Assembly (NCBI GenBank): GCA_963764195.1
Contig: CAVXRG010000003.1
Span: forward strand, 310,001 to 374,000
Source: JBDSSS01 sp963764195
GTDB lineage: Bacteria; Actinomycetota; Actinomycetes; Actinomycetales; Dermatophilaceae
Direction of reading: 5' to 3'
Length of the DNA stretch: 64,000 bases
The notes beneath the pieces were generated by a model. It ran no database searches. It had not been told where the DNA came from and saw only the letters and a list, made by a program, of their open reading frames with translations. How positions within the stretch are numbered: position 1 is the first letter of the stretch; each line of letters starts with the position of its first letter. Of the stretch, positions 52,144-61,269 are shown piece by piece. Position numbers and translations under genes: made by a program.

Positions 52144-53435
52144 CCGACCCGGCGCGCCGCGATCCCTACGCCCTCGGGGCGGTGCTGCTCGGCCTCGTCG
52201 GCCTGGCCCTGCTCGCGGTGAGCACCTCCGACTCACCGGGGTTCCGCGACCCCATCAGCATGGGGATCGCGCTGTCCTTCGCCCTGGCCGTCGTGCTCGG
52301 TGAGTTCTTCCAGCTGTCCGCGCCCGGCTTCCGCGGGTCGGCGCCGATCGCGAGCGCCGCTGCCCTCGGTCTCGCCTACGCGGTGGAGGTCCCCGCCCAC
52401 CATCGGGTGCCGTATGCCGCCAGCTTCGTGATGCTCGTCATCGGCGGGTCGATGACGCTGGCCGCCCTGGCGCGTTACGCGGCGGGGCAGGACATCCGCT
52501 TCCACGAGATGGTCGGCCGTTTCGTCGCGGTCACGGTGGCCACCGTCGTCTACCGGTCGGTCCACCTCGGCCAGCAGCCGGGGACGCCGGCACCGGGCGA
52601 CGGGCTCGAGCCCTGGCAGCGCGCGGCCCTGCTGCTCGGGATCTCCCTGCTCGCCATCGCCGTCGAGGTCGTCGTGACGTCGGCGGCTCGCTCCCTCCCG
52701 CGAACGGCCGGTCTGTGGACCGCGATCCTCGACCAGGCGCGGGCCTCCTTCGCGGTGTCGATCGCCATCGCGGTGACCGGGGTGCTCATCGCGCTGGCGG
52801 CCGTCCCGCTCGGCGTCATCGCCCTGCCCCTCTTCCTCGTGCCGCTCGTGCTCACCCAGTTCGCCTTCCGGCGCTACGTCAGCATCCGTGCCACCTACCT
52901 CCAGAGCATCCGCACGCTCTCGCGGCTCACCGACACGTCCGGCTACACCCCGGCGGGTCACTCCGAGCGCGTCGCCGCCCTCGCCCGGTCGGTGGGCCGG
53001 CGGCTCGGGCTCACCGAGCGCTCGTTGCTCGACCTCGAGTACGCCGCCCTGCTGCACGACATCGGCCAGGTGGCCCTCGTCGACCCGATCCCGGGGGGCG
53101 CGACCGTGCTCGCAGCCCCGGCCGACCAGCGCCGGATCGAGGCCGACACCGTCGCCATCGTGCGCGAGACCGGTGTCCTCGAGAGCGTCGCCGTGATCCT
53201 CGAGCACCAGACCACCCCCTACCGGCGGGTCCGCGAGCTGGGGGAGGAGATCCCCCTCGCGAGCCGCATCATCAAGGTGTGCAACGCCTATGACGACCTC
53301 ACGGAGGGTCACCGCGGTGAGCGGGCCCGGGACGCCGCGGTCGAGCGGATCTACCTCGGCCTCGGCTACGAGTACGACCCCGGCGTCGTCGACGCCCTGC
53401 TACTGGTGCTGCGCATCCCCGACCAGGTCGACTGA
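52140..53435 (+). CDS. Membrane HD-domain phosphohydrolase
   Basis: 431 residues: about seven helices in residues 10-250, then an HD domain with 'HSERVAALARSVGRRLG' and 'YAALLHDIGQVALVDP' (intact His-Asp), 'VILEHQTTPYRRV' and 'ASRIIKVCNAYDDLTEG'. It resembles HD-GYP proteins but the GYP loop is not clear. The substrate may be a cyclic dinucleotide or (p)ppGpp; neither can be assigned. Paired with a degenerate homologue upstream. Its 3' end overlaps the convergent MMPL gene by 36 bp. Confidence 0.85.
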   Translation: MTDPARRDPYALGAVLLGLVGLALLAVSTSDSPGFRDPISMGIALSFALAVVLGEFFQLSAPGFRGSAPIASAAALGLAYAVEVPAHHRVPYAASFVMLVIGGSMTLAALARYAAGQDIRFHEMVGRFVAVTVATVVYRSVHLGQQPGTPAPGDGLEPWQRAALLLGISLLAIAVEVVVTSAARSLPRTAGLWTAILDQARASFAVSIAIAVTGVLIALAAVPLGVIALPLFLVPLVLTQFAFRRYVSIRATYLQSIRTLSRLTDTSGYTPAGHSERVAALARSVGRRLGLTERSLLDLEYAALLHDIGQVALVDPIPGGATVLAAPADQRRIEADTVAIVRETGVLESVAVILEHQTTPYRRVRELGEEIPLASRIIKVCNAYDDLTEGHRGERARDAAVERIYLGLGYEYDPGVVDALLLVLRIPDQVD

Positions 53436-55715
53436 GTCGTCCTCCTGCCGATCTTGCTGGGCCTGCTGCCCGTCCGGGTCGCGCGGGTTGCGCCGCTCGT
53501 GGGCGCCGGCCCGGCGCAGACCGAGCGGCCACCAGATGCGGTCACCGAGGTCGTAGGACAGGGCCGGGACGAGCAGGCTGCGCACGACGAGGGTGTCGAG
53601 CAGCACCCCGAAGGCGACGATGAAGGCGATCTGGACGAGGAAGAGGATCGGCAGCACGGCGAGCGCCGAGAAGGTCGAGGCGAGCACGATCCCGGCGCTC
53701 GTGATGACGCCACCGGTGACCGTGAGGGCCACGAGGATCCCCGGCCTCGTGCCGCGGATGCGCGACTCCTCCCTGACGCGGGTCATCAGGAAGATCGAGT
53801 AGTCGATGCCGAGCGCCACGAGGAAGACGAAGCCGTAGAGCGGCGTGGACGGGTCCGAACCGGGGAAGTGGAAGATGTGGTTGAACGCGATGGCCGCCAC
53901 GCCCATCGTCGCGGCGAACGACAGCACGTTCGCGGCGACGAGGATGAGGGGGGCGGCGAGCGACCGCAGCAGCAGCGTGAGCACGATGAAGATCACCGCG
54001 AGGATGGCCGGGATGATCACCTTGAGGTCGCGCTCGCTCGCGAGCCGCACGTCGAGGTTGGTGGCGGTGCTGCCCCCGACGAGCACCTCGGGGCCGACCG
54101 CGTCGAGGTCGGCCCGCAGGGCCTCGACCGTCGCCTCGGCCGCCACGCTGTCGGCGGAGTCCACCGTCGTGGCTTGCAGCACCACCTGGCCGTCGACGAC
54201 CTTCGGCGGCTGGCCCGGTGCGAGACCGATCTGCGGGTCGCGCACGCCGGGCTCGTCCTGGAGCACGGTGAGGACCTGCTGGGCCTTGTCCTGCGGCGCG
54301 AGCACCTGGACCGGTGAGCCGGACCCGGCCGGGAAGTGCTCGGCGAGCACCTTCTGCCCGGTGACGGAGTCGACGGTGGTGAGGAACAGGTCGGACTGAC
54401 CGACACCCCTGGCCTGGAGGGTCGGCACGAAGGCCGCGCAGGCGACGAGCGCGGCGAAGGTGAGCACCCAGGTGCGGCGCGGGTGGGCCCCGACGAGCCC
54501 CGCCACCCGGGCCCAGATCCCCTTCGTCGTCGCGAGGTCACCGCGGTGGACGTGGTCGACCCGCGGGATCTGGGGCCAGAAGATCCGGCGACCGATGAGC
54601 AGCAGGACCGCGGGGAGGAAGGTCAGCGAGGCGACGAACGCGCCCGCGATGCCGAGGGCCCCCACCGGGCCGAGGCTCTTGGTGCTGCCGAGCTCGGACA
54701 GCCGGAGGCAGAGGAGCCCGAGCACGACGGTGGCGGCGCTCGCCGCGATCGGCTCGAAGGAGGCCCGCCAGGCGACCTTCATCGCCTCCCACGTCGAGTC
54801 GTGGTCGTGCAGCTCCTCCTTGTAGCGGGCGACGAGCAGCAGTGCGTAGTCCGTGGCTGCGCCCACGACGAGGATCGACAGGATGCCCTGGCTCTGGCCG
54901 CTGAGGCTGATCGCGCCGTTCTTCGCCAGCGGGTAGACGACGAGGGCCGCCACCGACAGGCCGAAGACGGCGCTGATGAGGACGGCGAGGGGCAGGATCG
55001 GGCTGCGGTAGACGACCAGCAGGATGACGAAGACGACACCGAGGGCGACGAGGAGCAGGATCCCGTCGATACCGCTGAAGGCGATGATGAAGTCGGCGAA
55101 GAAGCCGCCCGCCCCGGTGACGTGCACGGTGAGGCCGAGGGAGCCGAGGCGTTCCGCGCCGCTCGCGCGCAGCGCCTCGGCCACGGCATACAGCGCGGTG
55201 TCGCCGTCGACCGTCACCTCGGCGCGGTCCGCGACGAAGGAGACGGGGATGAGCGACGCCGCGCCGTCGTCGCTGGGGATCGCGGCGCGGGGTGGGGTCT
55301 CGAGGAAGTCGCCCACCGTCTGCGCGGGGTCGGCCAGCGGGATCGAGGGGATCTCGGAGACGAACGCCGCGATGGCCGCCTGGTCGTCGGAGGTGAGTCC
55401 GCCGGGGCGCTCGACGACGACGAGGTAGGGCAGCGTGGCGGTGTCGGTCATCTGCGTGACGACCCGGCTCACCCCGGTCGACTCCGCAGACGGCGGCAGG
55501 AAGTTCGCGTTGTCGTTCGTCGCGACGTCGGACAGCTGGCCCACGAGCGGCCCCCCCACGCCTCCGACGGCGAGCCACACGAGCACGGCGAGCGCCGCGA
55601 ACCAGCGGACCGCCCGGCGGCCTCGTGGCTTCGCCCCCGTGGTGCCGGTGGGGGTGCCGGTGGGGGCGCCGGTGGGGGCAGCGGGGGGGTCGGCGGGCGT
55701 CGGCTCGTCGCTCAT
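53400..55715 (-). CDS. MMPL-family RND transporter
   Basis: 771 residues from ATG 55715 (ATG 55727 also possible). Typical two-fold MMPL/RND layout: helix 1, an extracytoplasmic domain, helices 2-6 with 'GAATDYALLLVARYKEEL', a second domain, then helices 8-12 with 'GIDYSIFLMTRVREE'. These two Asp-Tyr motifs form the proton relay. N-terminus is a Pro/Gly/Thr repeat (PTGxPTG). Cargo is often a lipid or small hydrophobic compound; not predictable here. Monocistronic as seen. Confidence 0.92.
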   Translation of the reverse strand: MSDEPTPADPPAAPTGAPTGTPTGTTGAKPRGRRAVRWFAALAVLVWLAVGGVGGPLVGQLSDVATNDNANFLPPSAESTGVSRVVTQMTDTATLPYLVVVERPGGLTSDDQAAIAAFVSEIPSIPLADPAQTVGDFLETPPRAAIPSDDGAASLIPVSFVADRAEVTVDGDTALYAVAEALRASGAERLGSLGLTVHVTGAGGFFADFIIAFSGIDGILLLVALGVVFVILLVVYRSPILPLAVLISAVFGLSVAALVVYPLAKNGAISLSGQSQGILSILVVGAATDYALLLVARYKEELHDHDSTWEAMKVAWRASFEPIAASAATVVLGLLCLRLSELGSTKSLGPVGALGIAGAFVASLTFLPAVLLLIGRRIFWPQIPRVDHVHRGDLATTKGIWARVAGLVGAHPRRTWVLTFAALVACAAFVPTLQARGVGQSDLFLTTVDSVTGQKVLAEHFPAGSGSPVQVLAPQDKAQQVLTVLQDEPGVRDPQIGLAPGQPPKVVDGQVVLQATTVDSADSVAAEATVEALRADLDAVGPEVLVGGSTATNLDVRLASERDLKVIIPAILAVIFIVLTLLLRSLAAPLILVAANVLSFAATMGVAAIAFNHIFHFPGSDPSTPLYGFVFLVALGIDYSIFLMTRVREESRIRGTRPGILVALTVTGGVITSAGIVLASTFSALAVLPILFLVQIAFIVAFGVLLDTLVVRSLLVPALSYDLGDRIWWPLGLRRAGAHERRNPRDPDGQQAQQDRQEDDSVDLVGDAQHQ

Positions 55716-55776
55716 GAGACCCATCATCGACCATCGGCCGCGATCGTGTCGGGGGCCGGGTCGCTAGGGTGCTGGA

Positions 55777-56745
55777 ATGCTCGCCGCCTACGCATCCGCC
55801 CAGTCCGCCTCCGACCCGCTGTCGGGTCTCACCGTCGGGCAGCGGCCCGATCCCGAGCCGCGCCCGGGTTGGTCGGTCGTCACCCTGCGGGCCGCCGCCC
55901 TCAACCACCACGACGTCTGGTCGTTGCGCGGAGTGGGGCTGCCGGCGGACCGGCTGCCGATGATCCTCGGCTGCGACGGGGCCGGGGTGGACGAGGCCGG
56001 CAACGAGGTGGTCGTCCACGCGGTCATCGCCTCCGACGGCTGGCACGGTGACGAGACGCTGGACCCGCGCCGTTCGCTGCTCTCCGAGGTCCACGACGGC
56101 ACCCTCGCCGAGAAGGTCCTCGTGCCGTCGCACAACCTCGTGCCCAAGCCGGAGGCGCTCGCCTGGGAGTCGGCGGCGTGCCTCTCGACGGCGTGGCTCA
56201 CGGCCTACCGGATGCTCTTCGTCAACTCCGGCGTGCGGCCCGGCGGGACCGTGCTCGTCCAGGGGGCCGGCGGTGGTGTCGCGACCGCGCTCGTCCAGCT
56301 CGGTTCGGCCGCCGGCTACCGCATGTGGGTGACCGCACGCGACGAGGCCCGGGGCGAGCGGGCGGCCGGGATCGGCGCCGACCGCGTCTTCGCCTCGGGC
56401 GAGCGTCTGCCCGAGCGGGTCGACGCCGTGATGGAGACGGTCGGGGCGGCGACCTGGTCGCACTCGGTCAACGCGCTCCGTCCCGGTGGCACGATCGTCA
56501 TCTCCGGCGCGACGTCGGGGGACGCTCCGGACCGAGCCGAGCTCACCAAGATCTTCTTCAAGCAGCTGCGGGTCGTCGGGTCGACGATGGGCTCCCGAGA
56601 GGAGCTCGACGGGCTGGTCCGCTTCGTGACGCAGCAGGGGATCACCCCGGTCATCGACGGGGCGATGCCGTTGGCGGACGCGCGGGACGGTTTCGCCCGG
56701 ATGATCGACGGGGACCTCTTCGGAAAGGTCGTCTTCACCATGTGA
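55777..56745 (+). CDS. Medium-chain dehydrogenase/reductase, quinone-oxidoreductase-like
   Basis: 322 residues. GroES-like N-terminal part ('TLRAAALNHHDVWSLRGVG', 'LGCDGAGVDEAGNEVV') and a Rossmann part with 'VLVQGAGGGVATALVQL'. The structural-zinc Cys cluster of alcohol dehydrogenases is absent. 'AALNHHD' is common in zinc-free quinone reductases. Uses NADPH or NADH; substrate unknown. Convergent with the FtsK-like gene, 22-bp gap. Confidence 0.9.
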   Translation: MLAAYASAQSASDPLSGLTVGQRPDPEPRPGWSVVTLRAAALNHHDVWSLRGVGLPADRLPMILGCDGAGVDEAGNEVVVHAVIASDGWHGDETLDPRRSLLSEVHDGTLAEKVLVPSHNLVPKPEALAWESAACLSTAWLTAYRMLFVNSGVRPGGTVLVQGAGGGVATALVQLGSAAGYRMWVTARDEARGERAAGIGADRVFASGERLPERVDAVMETVGAATWSHSVNALRPGGTIVISGATSGDAPDRAELTKIFFKQLRVVGSTMGSREELDGLVRFVTQQGITPVIDGAMPLADARDGFARMIDGDLFGKVVFTM

Positions 56746-56767
56746 CGACGCTGGGCGTGGACCGGGA

Positions 56768-59700
56768 TCAGGCGGTCGCGACCTGCACCGGCAGACCCAC
56801 ACCGTCCTCGACGATGACCCCTCGCCCGGGATGGTGCCGGGACGGCACGTCGAGCCGGACGGCGAGCAGGTCACCGTCCGCCGCCGTGGCGGGACACAGG
56901 ATGAGGCCGGAGCCGCCGCGGGCGGTCTCGGCGACAAGCCCTCGATAGACGGCAGCGCACCGGGCGAGGTCGGCCGCCACGGTGAGGCTGCCGTCGGTGT
57001 CGACCAGCCGGTGGGCCACCTCGACGAGAGCGGCCTCGAGGGGACCGCCCTCGACCGTCTCGCCGTCGTCGACGACGACGGCGAGGTCGGGTCGCGCGCG
57101 GCGCAGCGCGACGAACGCGTCGACGTCGGTGGGGTCGAGGACGGTCAGGCCGTGCCGCGGGGCGAGGCCGCGCAGCGGTGACCGGGGTGGCGCGATGACG
57201 GCGACGTCCCGGCCGGCCCCGAGCAGCTCCAGGGCGATCGTCGCCAGGGCGGTCGACCGCCCCGTGCGTCGGCGGCCCGCGACGAGGACCGTCCGGGGCC
57301 CGCGGGCGGTGTCGAAGCCGACGGTGCGGCCGTCGTCCCCGCCCGCCCCGACGGCGAGCAGCCCGGGACGGCGGCGCAGCGCCCGGGTGCCCACCCGCTC
57401 CGGGAGCCCGCGCACCTGCCACGGCGCCGGCCCGCGGCACCGGTTGCCCGGGCCGGCCTGCCGTGCCGCCTCGGTCACCGCGTCCCGTTGGTCCGGCGAT
57501 GCTGGGGTCGAGCCGGCGTGCGCGACCTGCAGCTCGGTCCCGGACGGCAGCTCGTGGCCCCGCCCCGGGGTGGACCGGCAGGCCGAGCCGCTTGCTGGCA
57601 ACCCGGCCAGGGAGCGTGCGATCGGGTCGGTCACGGGGAGCAGGATGCGCCCGGGCAGGACCGCAGCAAGCCTCCCCGACAGCAGGGCTCGGCCTCCCGC
57701 GACGGCGAATCGCACTCCGCGCGAGGGTCCGTCGCGCATCAGGCCGAGGAGGAGGTCGGCCGAGGCGCCGAGACCGATCCCGGCCAGGCACTCCTCGACC
57801 TGTTCCCAGCCGTCGACGAGGACGACGGTGACGGGCCCCCGACGGCCCGCGCCCGCGGCCCCGCCCGGTCGGGCGGCCAGCTCGCGCGCCAGACGGTCCA
57901 CCACGGCCCGGACGAGGTCGGGGTCCGCGGTGCTGACGACCGTCCCGGTGTGGGGGAGTGCGGCGAGGTCGGACAGGCTGCCGGGTTCGCCCTCGAGGAC
58001 CTGGACGTGCACGTCGGAAGGGTCGAGCCGGGCGAGGCCGGCGGCGATGGTGCGCAACGTCGTCGTCCGGCCGCTGCGCGGGTCCCCGGCGATCCCGAGG
58101 TTCCCGTCGTGCGTGGGTGACCAGACGGCGACCTCCTGGCGTTGCTCGGAGGGCAGGTCCCGCAGGCCGAACGGGACCGCGTCGGAGGGGCCCGGTCGGT
58201 CCCCGCCCGTGAGGCGGTCGGTGAGGACGGTGAGGGGGAGGGCGTCCGGGAGGGCCGGCAGCCAGGGGGCGGGGGCCGCCGAGAGCCCGAGCGACTCGGC
58301 TGCGACCCGGGCCGACCCGACAAACGTCTCGAGCTCACTCGTGACCGTCCACCGTCCCCGCGGCTCGACCGAGGATGCACGGGAGCCACGGGGAGCGGTG
58401 GCCCGGTCGGTGAACCACCTGCGCGCCGTCACCGGCGCGGGCGGGGCCCCCTCGGGCGCGACGGGGAGACCGGCATACGCCGTCTGGGCCTCGATGAGGT
58501 GCTGTCCGGCGGTGCGCACCCAGCACCGGCCGGGCGCGCGGTCGCTGATCGTGGCAGCGTCGGGCGCGTCGATGACGTCGTCGCTGTCCGCGCGGTCACG
58601 CACCCGGAGGGCGATCCGCAGCGCGATGTTGGCGCGCATGTCGGCCGACACGATCCCGGCAGGGCGCTGGGTCGCCAGCACGAGGTGGATGCCGAGCGAC
58701 CGGCCGACGGCCGCGATCCGCACGAGCCCACGGACGAAGTCGGGCAGCTCGTCCGCGAGCTGGCGGAACTCGTCGACGACGATGACGATCCGCGGCACGA
58801 CGGGCGAGCCGCCGGGCCGGAGCTGCTCGTAGGCCCGCAGGTCCGTGGCGCCGACCTCGGCCAGCAGGCTCTCCCGGCGGCGGATCTCGGCCTGCAGGGA
58901 GGTCAGCGCGCGGACGGTGAGGTGCTCGTCGAGATCGGTGACGAGGCCGACGGTGTGGGGCAGCAGGGCGCACTGGTGGAAGGCGGCGCCGCCCTTGTAG
59001 TCGACGAGGATGAAGCTGAGCCGGGTCGGGGGTGTCGACAGCGCCAGCCCTGCGACGAGGGTCTGGAGCAGCTCGGACTTGCCGGCCCCCGTCGTCCCAC
59101 CCACGAGGACGTGCGGCCCGTCCCGGGTGAGCTCGACCTGCAGCGGTCCGCTGCCGGTCTGCCCGAGCACGGCGGTCGGTCCCGGCCGCGTCGTGGCCCA
59201 GGCGTGGACGACCCCGGCCACGGAGAGCGGGTCGAGCCCGACGGCCCGGTGGGCCGCGGCCAGTCCCAGTGACGCCGGGAGGGTGCGCGCCCCGTCGGCG
59301 CGCGCCGGGTCGCGCAACGGGGCGAGGGACCGAGCCACCAACTCGAGCCAGCCGCTGGTGGGCAGGTCGGGGGTTGCCGGTCCGGCGCCGGTGTGGATGA
59401 CGCGTGCGCACCGTCGGGGCAGCTCGGCGGCGCAGGCTGCCGTCACCACGAGGGCGACATGCGCCCCCGGGCCGGTCCGCAGCAGGTCGTCGACGTCGGG
59501 GTGGCCGGACGGGGACGTCGTGAGGTCGAGGACGACGAGCACGGTCGATCGCGGTGCGGGTCGCGGCTGCGTCGGGTCATCGCCTCCCGGCGACGCGCCG
59601 AGGCCTGCGAGCAGGGCGCCGACGCCGCCAGGTTCGTCGGTCGAGGCGAGCGCGGGGTGGCAGGGGTCATCGCCGCACAGGTGGGGGAGGTAGGTCGCCC

Positions 59701-61060
59701 ATCCCCAGTCGACGACGGCATCCCCGTGCGTCACGACGGCGACGGAGAGGTCGTCGGGCGAGTGCCAGGCGCAGGCGCGGATGATCAGCGTGCCCACGAG
59801 GGCGAGGACGTCGGTGCGGCTGCCCACGACCCCGAGGACCGGCTCCTCCTGCGCGTCCCACACGAGGGGGGCGTCGCGGCAGACGGGCGGCGGGTGGTCA
59901 CCCCGGCCGGTCACCCGCAGTCGGGCCGGCTGGTCCCCGCTGCCCCAGGCGATCCGGAGGTGGTCCGGCTCGCCCGGGTGCCGGGCCCAGAGGTCGGGGT
60001 GCCGGGCCCGGACCCGGACGTCGAGGAGGGCGAGGTCGGGATGCTGCCGTCGGCGCGCGAGCTGCTCCCGGCGCAGGGCCGCCTCGAGCGACCGCTCAGC
60101 GGCGACGGTCGCGCTGTGATGGCGCGACCGGTGTCGCCGGCCGGTCCGGGTCCCGTGCCGGCGGTCACCCCACCACTGCCCGAGCACGAGCAGGGGTGAC
60201 AGGAGCCCGAGGAGCAGCAGGGTCGGCGAGCGCAGGACCACTGCGAGCAGGACGGACAGGACCAGGGGCGCCGCGACCGCGAGCACGGGTGGCGGGCGCG
60301 GCGGCTCGCCGGCGGCGCCGCCAGCGGGCAGCGGGTCGGGGAAGGCCACCGTCTCGGGCGGATCCGATCGGGGGGAGTGGTGCCGCGGGAGGGCGGTGAC
60401 GAAGCCGTCGACGGCGGGTCGTGGCACGACGGGGTCGCGGGTCTCGTCGTGGGCAGGGTTGTCGACAGGGTCGAGGGCAGGCTCGAGGGAGGCGTCGGTG
60501 CGGCGCAGCTCGAGGGTCGTCCCGCCCACGAGCAGTCGCGAGCCGAGCGGGAGGACGCACCCCTCGGCCGGCGTCGGGACCCCGTCGAGCAGCGACCGGT
60601 TGCTCGGTGCGAGGTCGAGGACCCGGACGGCGTCGTCACCGACCACGACCTCGAGGTGGGTGCGCGACACGCCCGGGTCGACGAGCCGGATCGGACAGCC
60701 CACCCCACGGCCGACGACGTGTCGGCCGGCCCGGAGCGGGAACCGGCTCCCGGCGCCGCGACCGTGGACGACGTGCAGCTCGAGCAGCGGGCACCCGCGA
60801 GCTCCCGCTGTCGGTGCCGGTCCACGGCGCACCGACAGGACGGCGCCGTGCACGAGCGCGCCCGTCCCGAGACGGTCGTCGTCGTCGACCGGGGAGCCGG
60901 CCACGTCGAACCCGATTGCGCCGTCGTCGCGGTGGCCCGCGACGTACTCGGCCAGCGTCGGACGGAGGTCGGCGAACCGTGCGCCGGCGGGAGCCTCGAC
61001 GACGAGCTCCACCGGCGGCAGCGCGGAGCCGGCGTCGACGACCGTGACCCTGAACCGCAC
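56768..61060 (-). CDS. FHA-FtsK/SpoIIIE ATPase, EssC/EccC-like
   Basis: 1430 residues: a ubiquitin-like N-terminal stretch (1-85); an FHA domain (about 92-185; 'VVGRGVGCPIRLVDPGVSRTHLEV', 'NRSLLDG'); two membrane helices (about 258-300); an Arg/His-rich linker; then three ATPase modules. Module 1 is intact ('GGTTGAGKSELLQ', about 656-667; 'RIVIVVDEF'). Modules 2 ('GDPRSGRTTTL', about 990) and 3 ('GRRRTGRSTAL', about 1262) have Arg for the Walker Lys. This is the EssC/EccC plan of type VII secretion motors. No WXG100 partner, EccB/D/E or mycosin gene lies in the window. Cargo may be encoded elsewhere, or the protein acts alone. Confidence 0.85.
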   Translation of the reverse strand: MRFRVTVVDAGSALPPVELVVEAPAGARFADLRPTLAEYVAGHRDDGAIGFDVAGSPVDDDDRLGTGALVHGAVLSVRRGPAPTAGARGCPLLELHVVHGRGAGSRFPLRAGRHVVGRGVGCPIRLVDPGVSRTHLEVVVGDDAVRVLDLAPSNRSLLDGVPTPAEGCVLPLGSRLLVGGTTLELRRTDASLEPALDPVDNPAHDETRDPVVPRPAVDGFVTALPRHHSPRSDPPETVAFPDPLPAGGAAGEPPRPPPVLAVAAPLVLSVLLAVVLRSPTLLLLGLLSPLLVLGQWWGDRRHGTRTGRRHRSRHHSATVAAERSLEAALRREQLARRRQHPDLALLDVRVRARHPDLWARHPGEPDHLRIAWGSGDQPARLRVTGRGDHPPPVCRDAPLVWDAQEEPVLGVVGSRTDVLALVGTLIIRACAWHSPDDLSVAVVTHGDAVVDWGWATYLPHLCGDDPCHPALASTDEPGGVGALLAGLGASPGGDDPTQPRPAPRSTVLVVLDLTTSPSGHPDVDDLLRTGPGAHVALVVTAACAAELPRRCARVIHTGAGPATPDLPTSGWLELVARSLAPLRDPARADGARTLPASLGLAAAHRAVGLDPLSVAGVVHAWATTRPGPTAVLGQTGSGPLQVELTRDGPHVLVGGTTGAGKSELLQTLVAGLALSTPPTRLSFILVDYKGGAAFHQCALLPHTVGLVTDLDEHLTVRALTSLQAEIRRRESLLAEVGATDLRAYEQLRPGGSPVVPRIVIVVDEFRQLADELPDFVRGLVRIAAVGRSLGIHLVLATQRPAGIVSADMRANIALRIALRVRDRADSDDVIDAPDAATISDRAPGRCWVRTAGQHLIEAQTAYAGLPVAPEGAPPAPVTARRWFTDRATAPRGSRASSVEPRGRWTVTSELETFVGSARVAAESLGLSAAPAPWLPALPDALPLTVLTDRLTGGDRPGPSDAVPFGLRDLPSEQRQEVAVWSPTHDGNLGIAGDPRSGRTTTLRTIAAGLARLDPSDVHVQVLEGEPGSLSDLAALPHTGTVVSTADPDLVRAVVDRLARELAARPGGAAGAGRRGPVTVVLVDGWEQVEECLAGIGLGASADLLLGLMRDGPSRGVRFAVAGGRALLSGRLAAVLPGRILLPVTDPIARSLAGLPASGSACRSTPGRGHELPSGTELQVAHAGSTPASPDQRDAVTEAARQAGPGNRCRGPAPWQVRGLPERVGTRALRRRPGLLAVGAGGDDGRTVGFDTARGPRTVLVAGRRRTGRSTALATIALELLGAGRDVAVIAPPRSPLRGLAPRHGLTVLDPTDVDAFVALRRARPDLAVVVDDGETVEGGPLEAALVEVAHRLVDTDGSLTVAADLARCAAVYRGLVAETARGGSGLILCPATAADGDLLAVRLDVPSRHHPGRGVIVEDGVGLPVQVATA

Positions 61061-61269
61061 CCCGCACCTCCCGGACCCCAGCCAAGGCCACCGTCGCCGG
61101 ACCTGGCGGGACGCTCCACAGCTGTGGACGGCGCAGGCCGTTCCCGGCGACCCGGGGTAGGTTGCCCCGGCGTGGTCCCGGCCCCATCAGCCTCAAGTAG
61201 GCTGGGCGCCGCTCGAACGGGACGGTCGGGCACCTGCCCCCGTGACCCCCGACGACAAGGAAGCCCAGA
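61061..61269. other. Divergent promoter region of EssC-like gene and GT2 operon
   Basis: 209 bp between divergent starts. I see no clean promoter hexamers or palindrome. An AAGGAAG ribosome site precedes the GT2 start (61258-61264). Confidence 0.5.
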
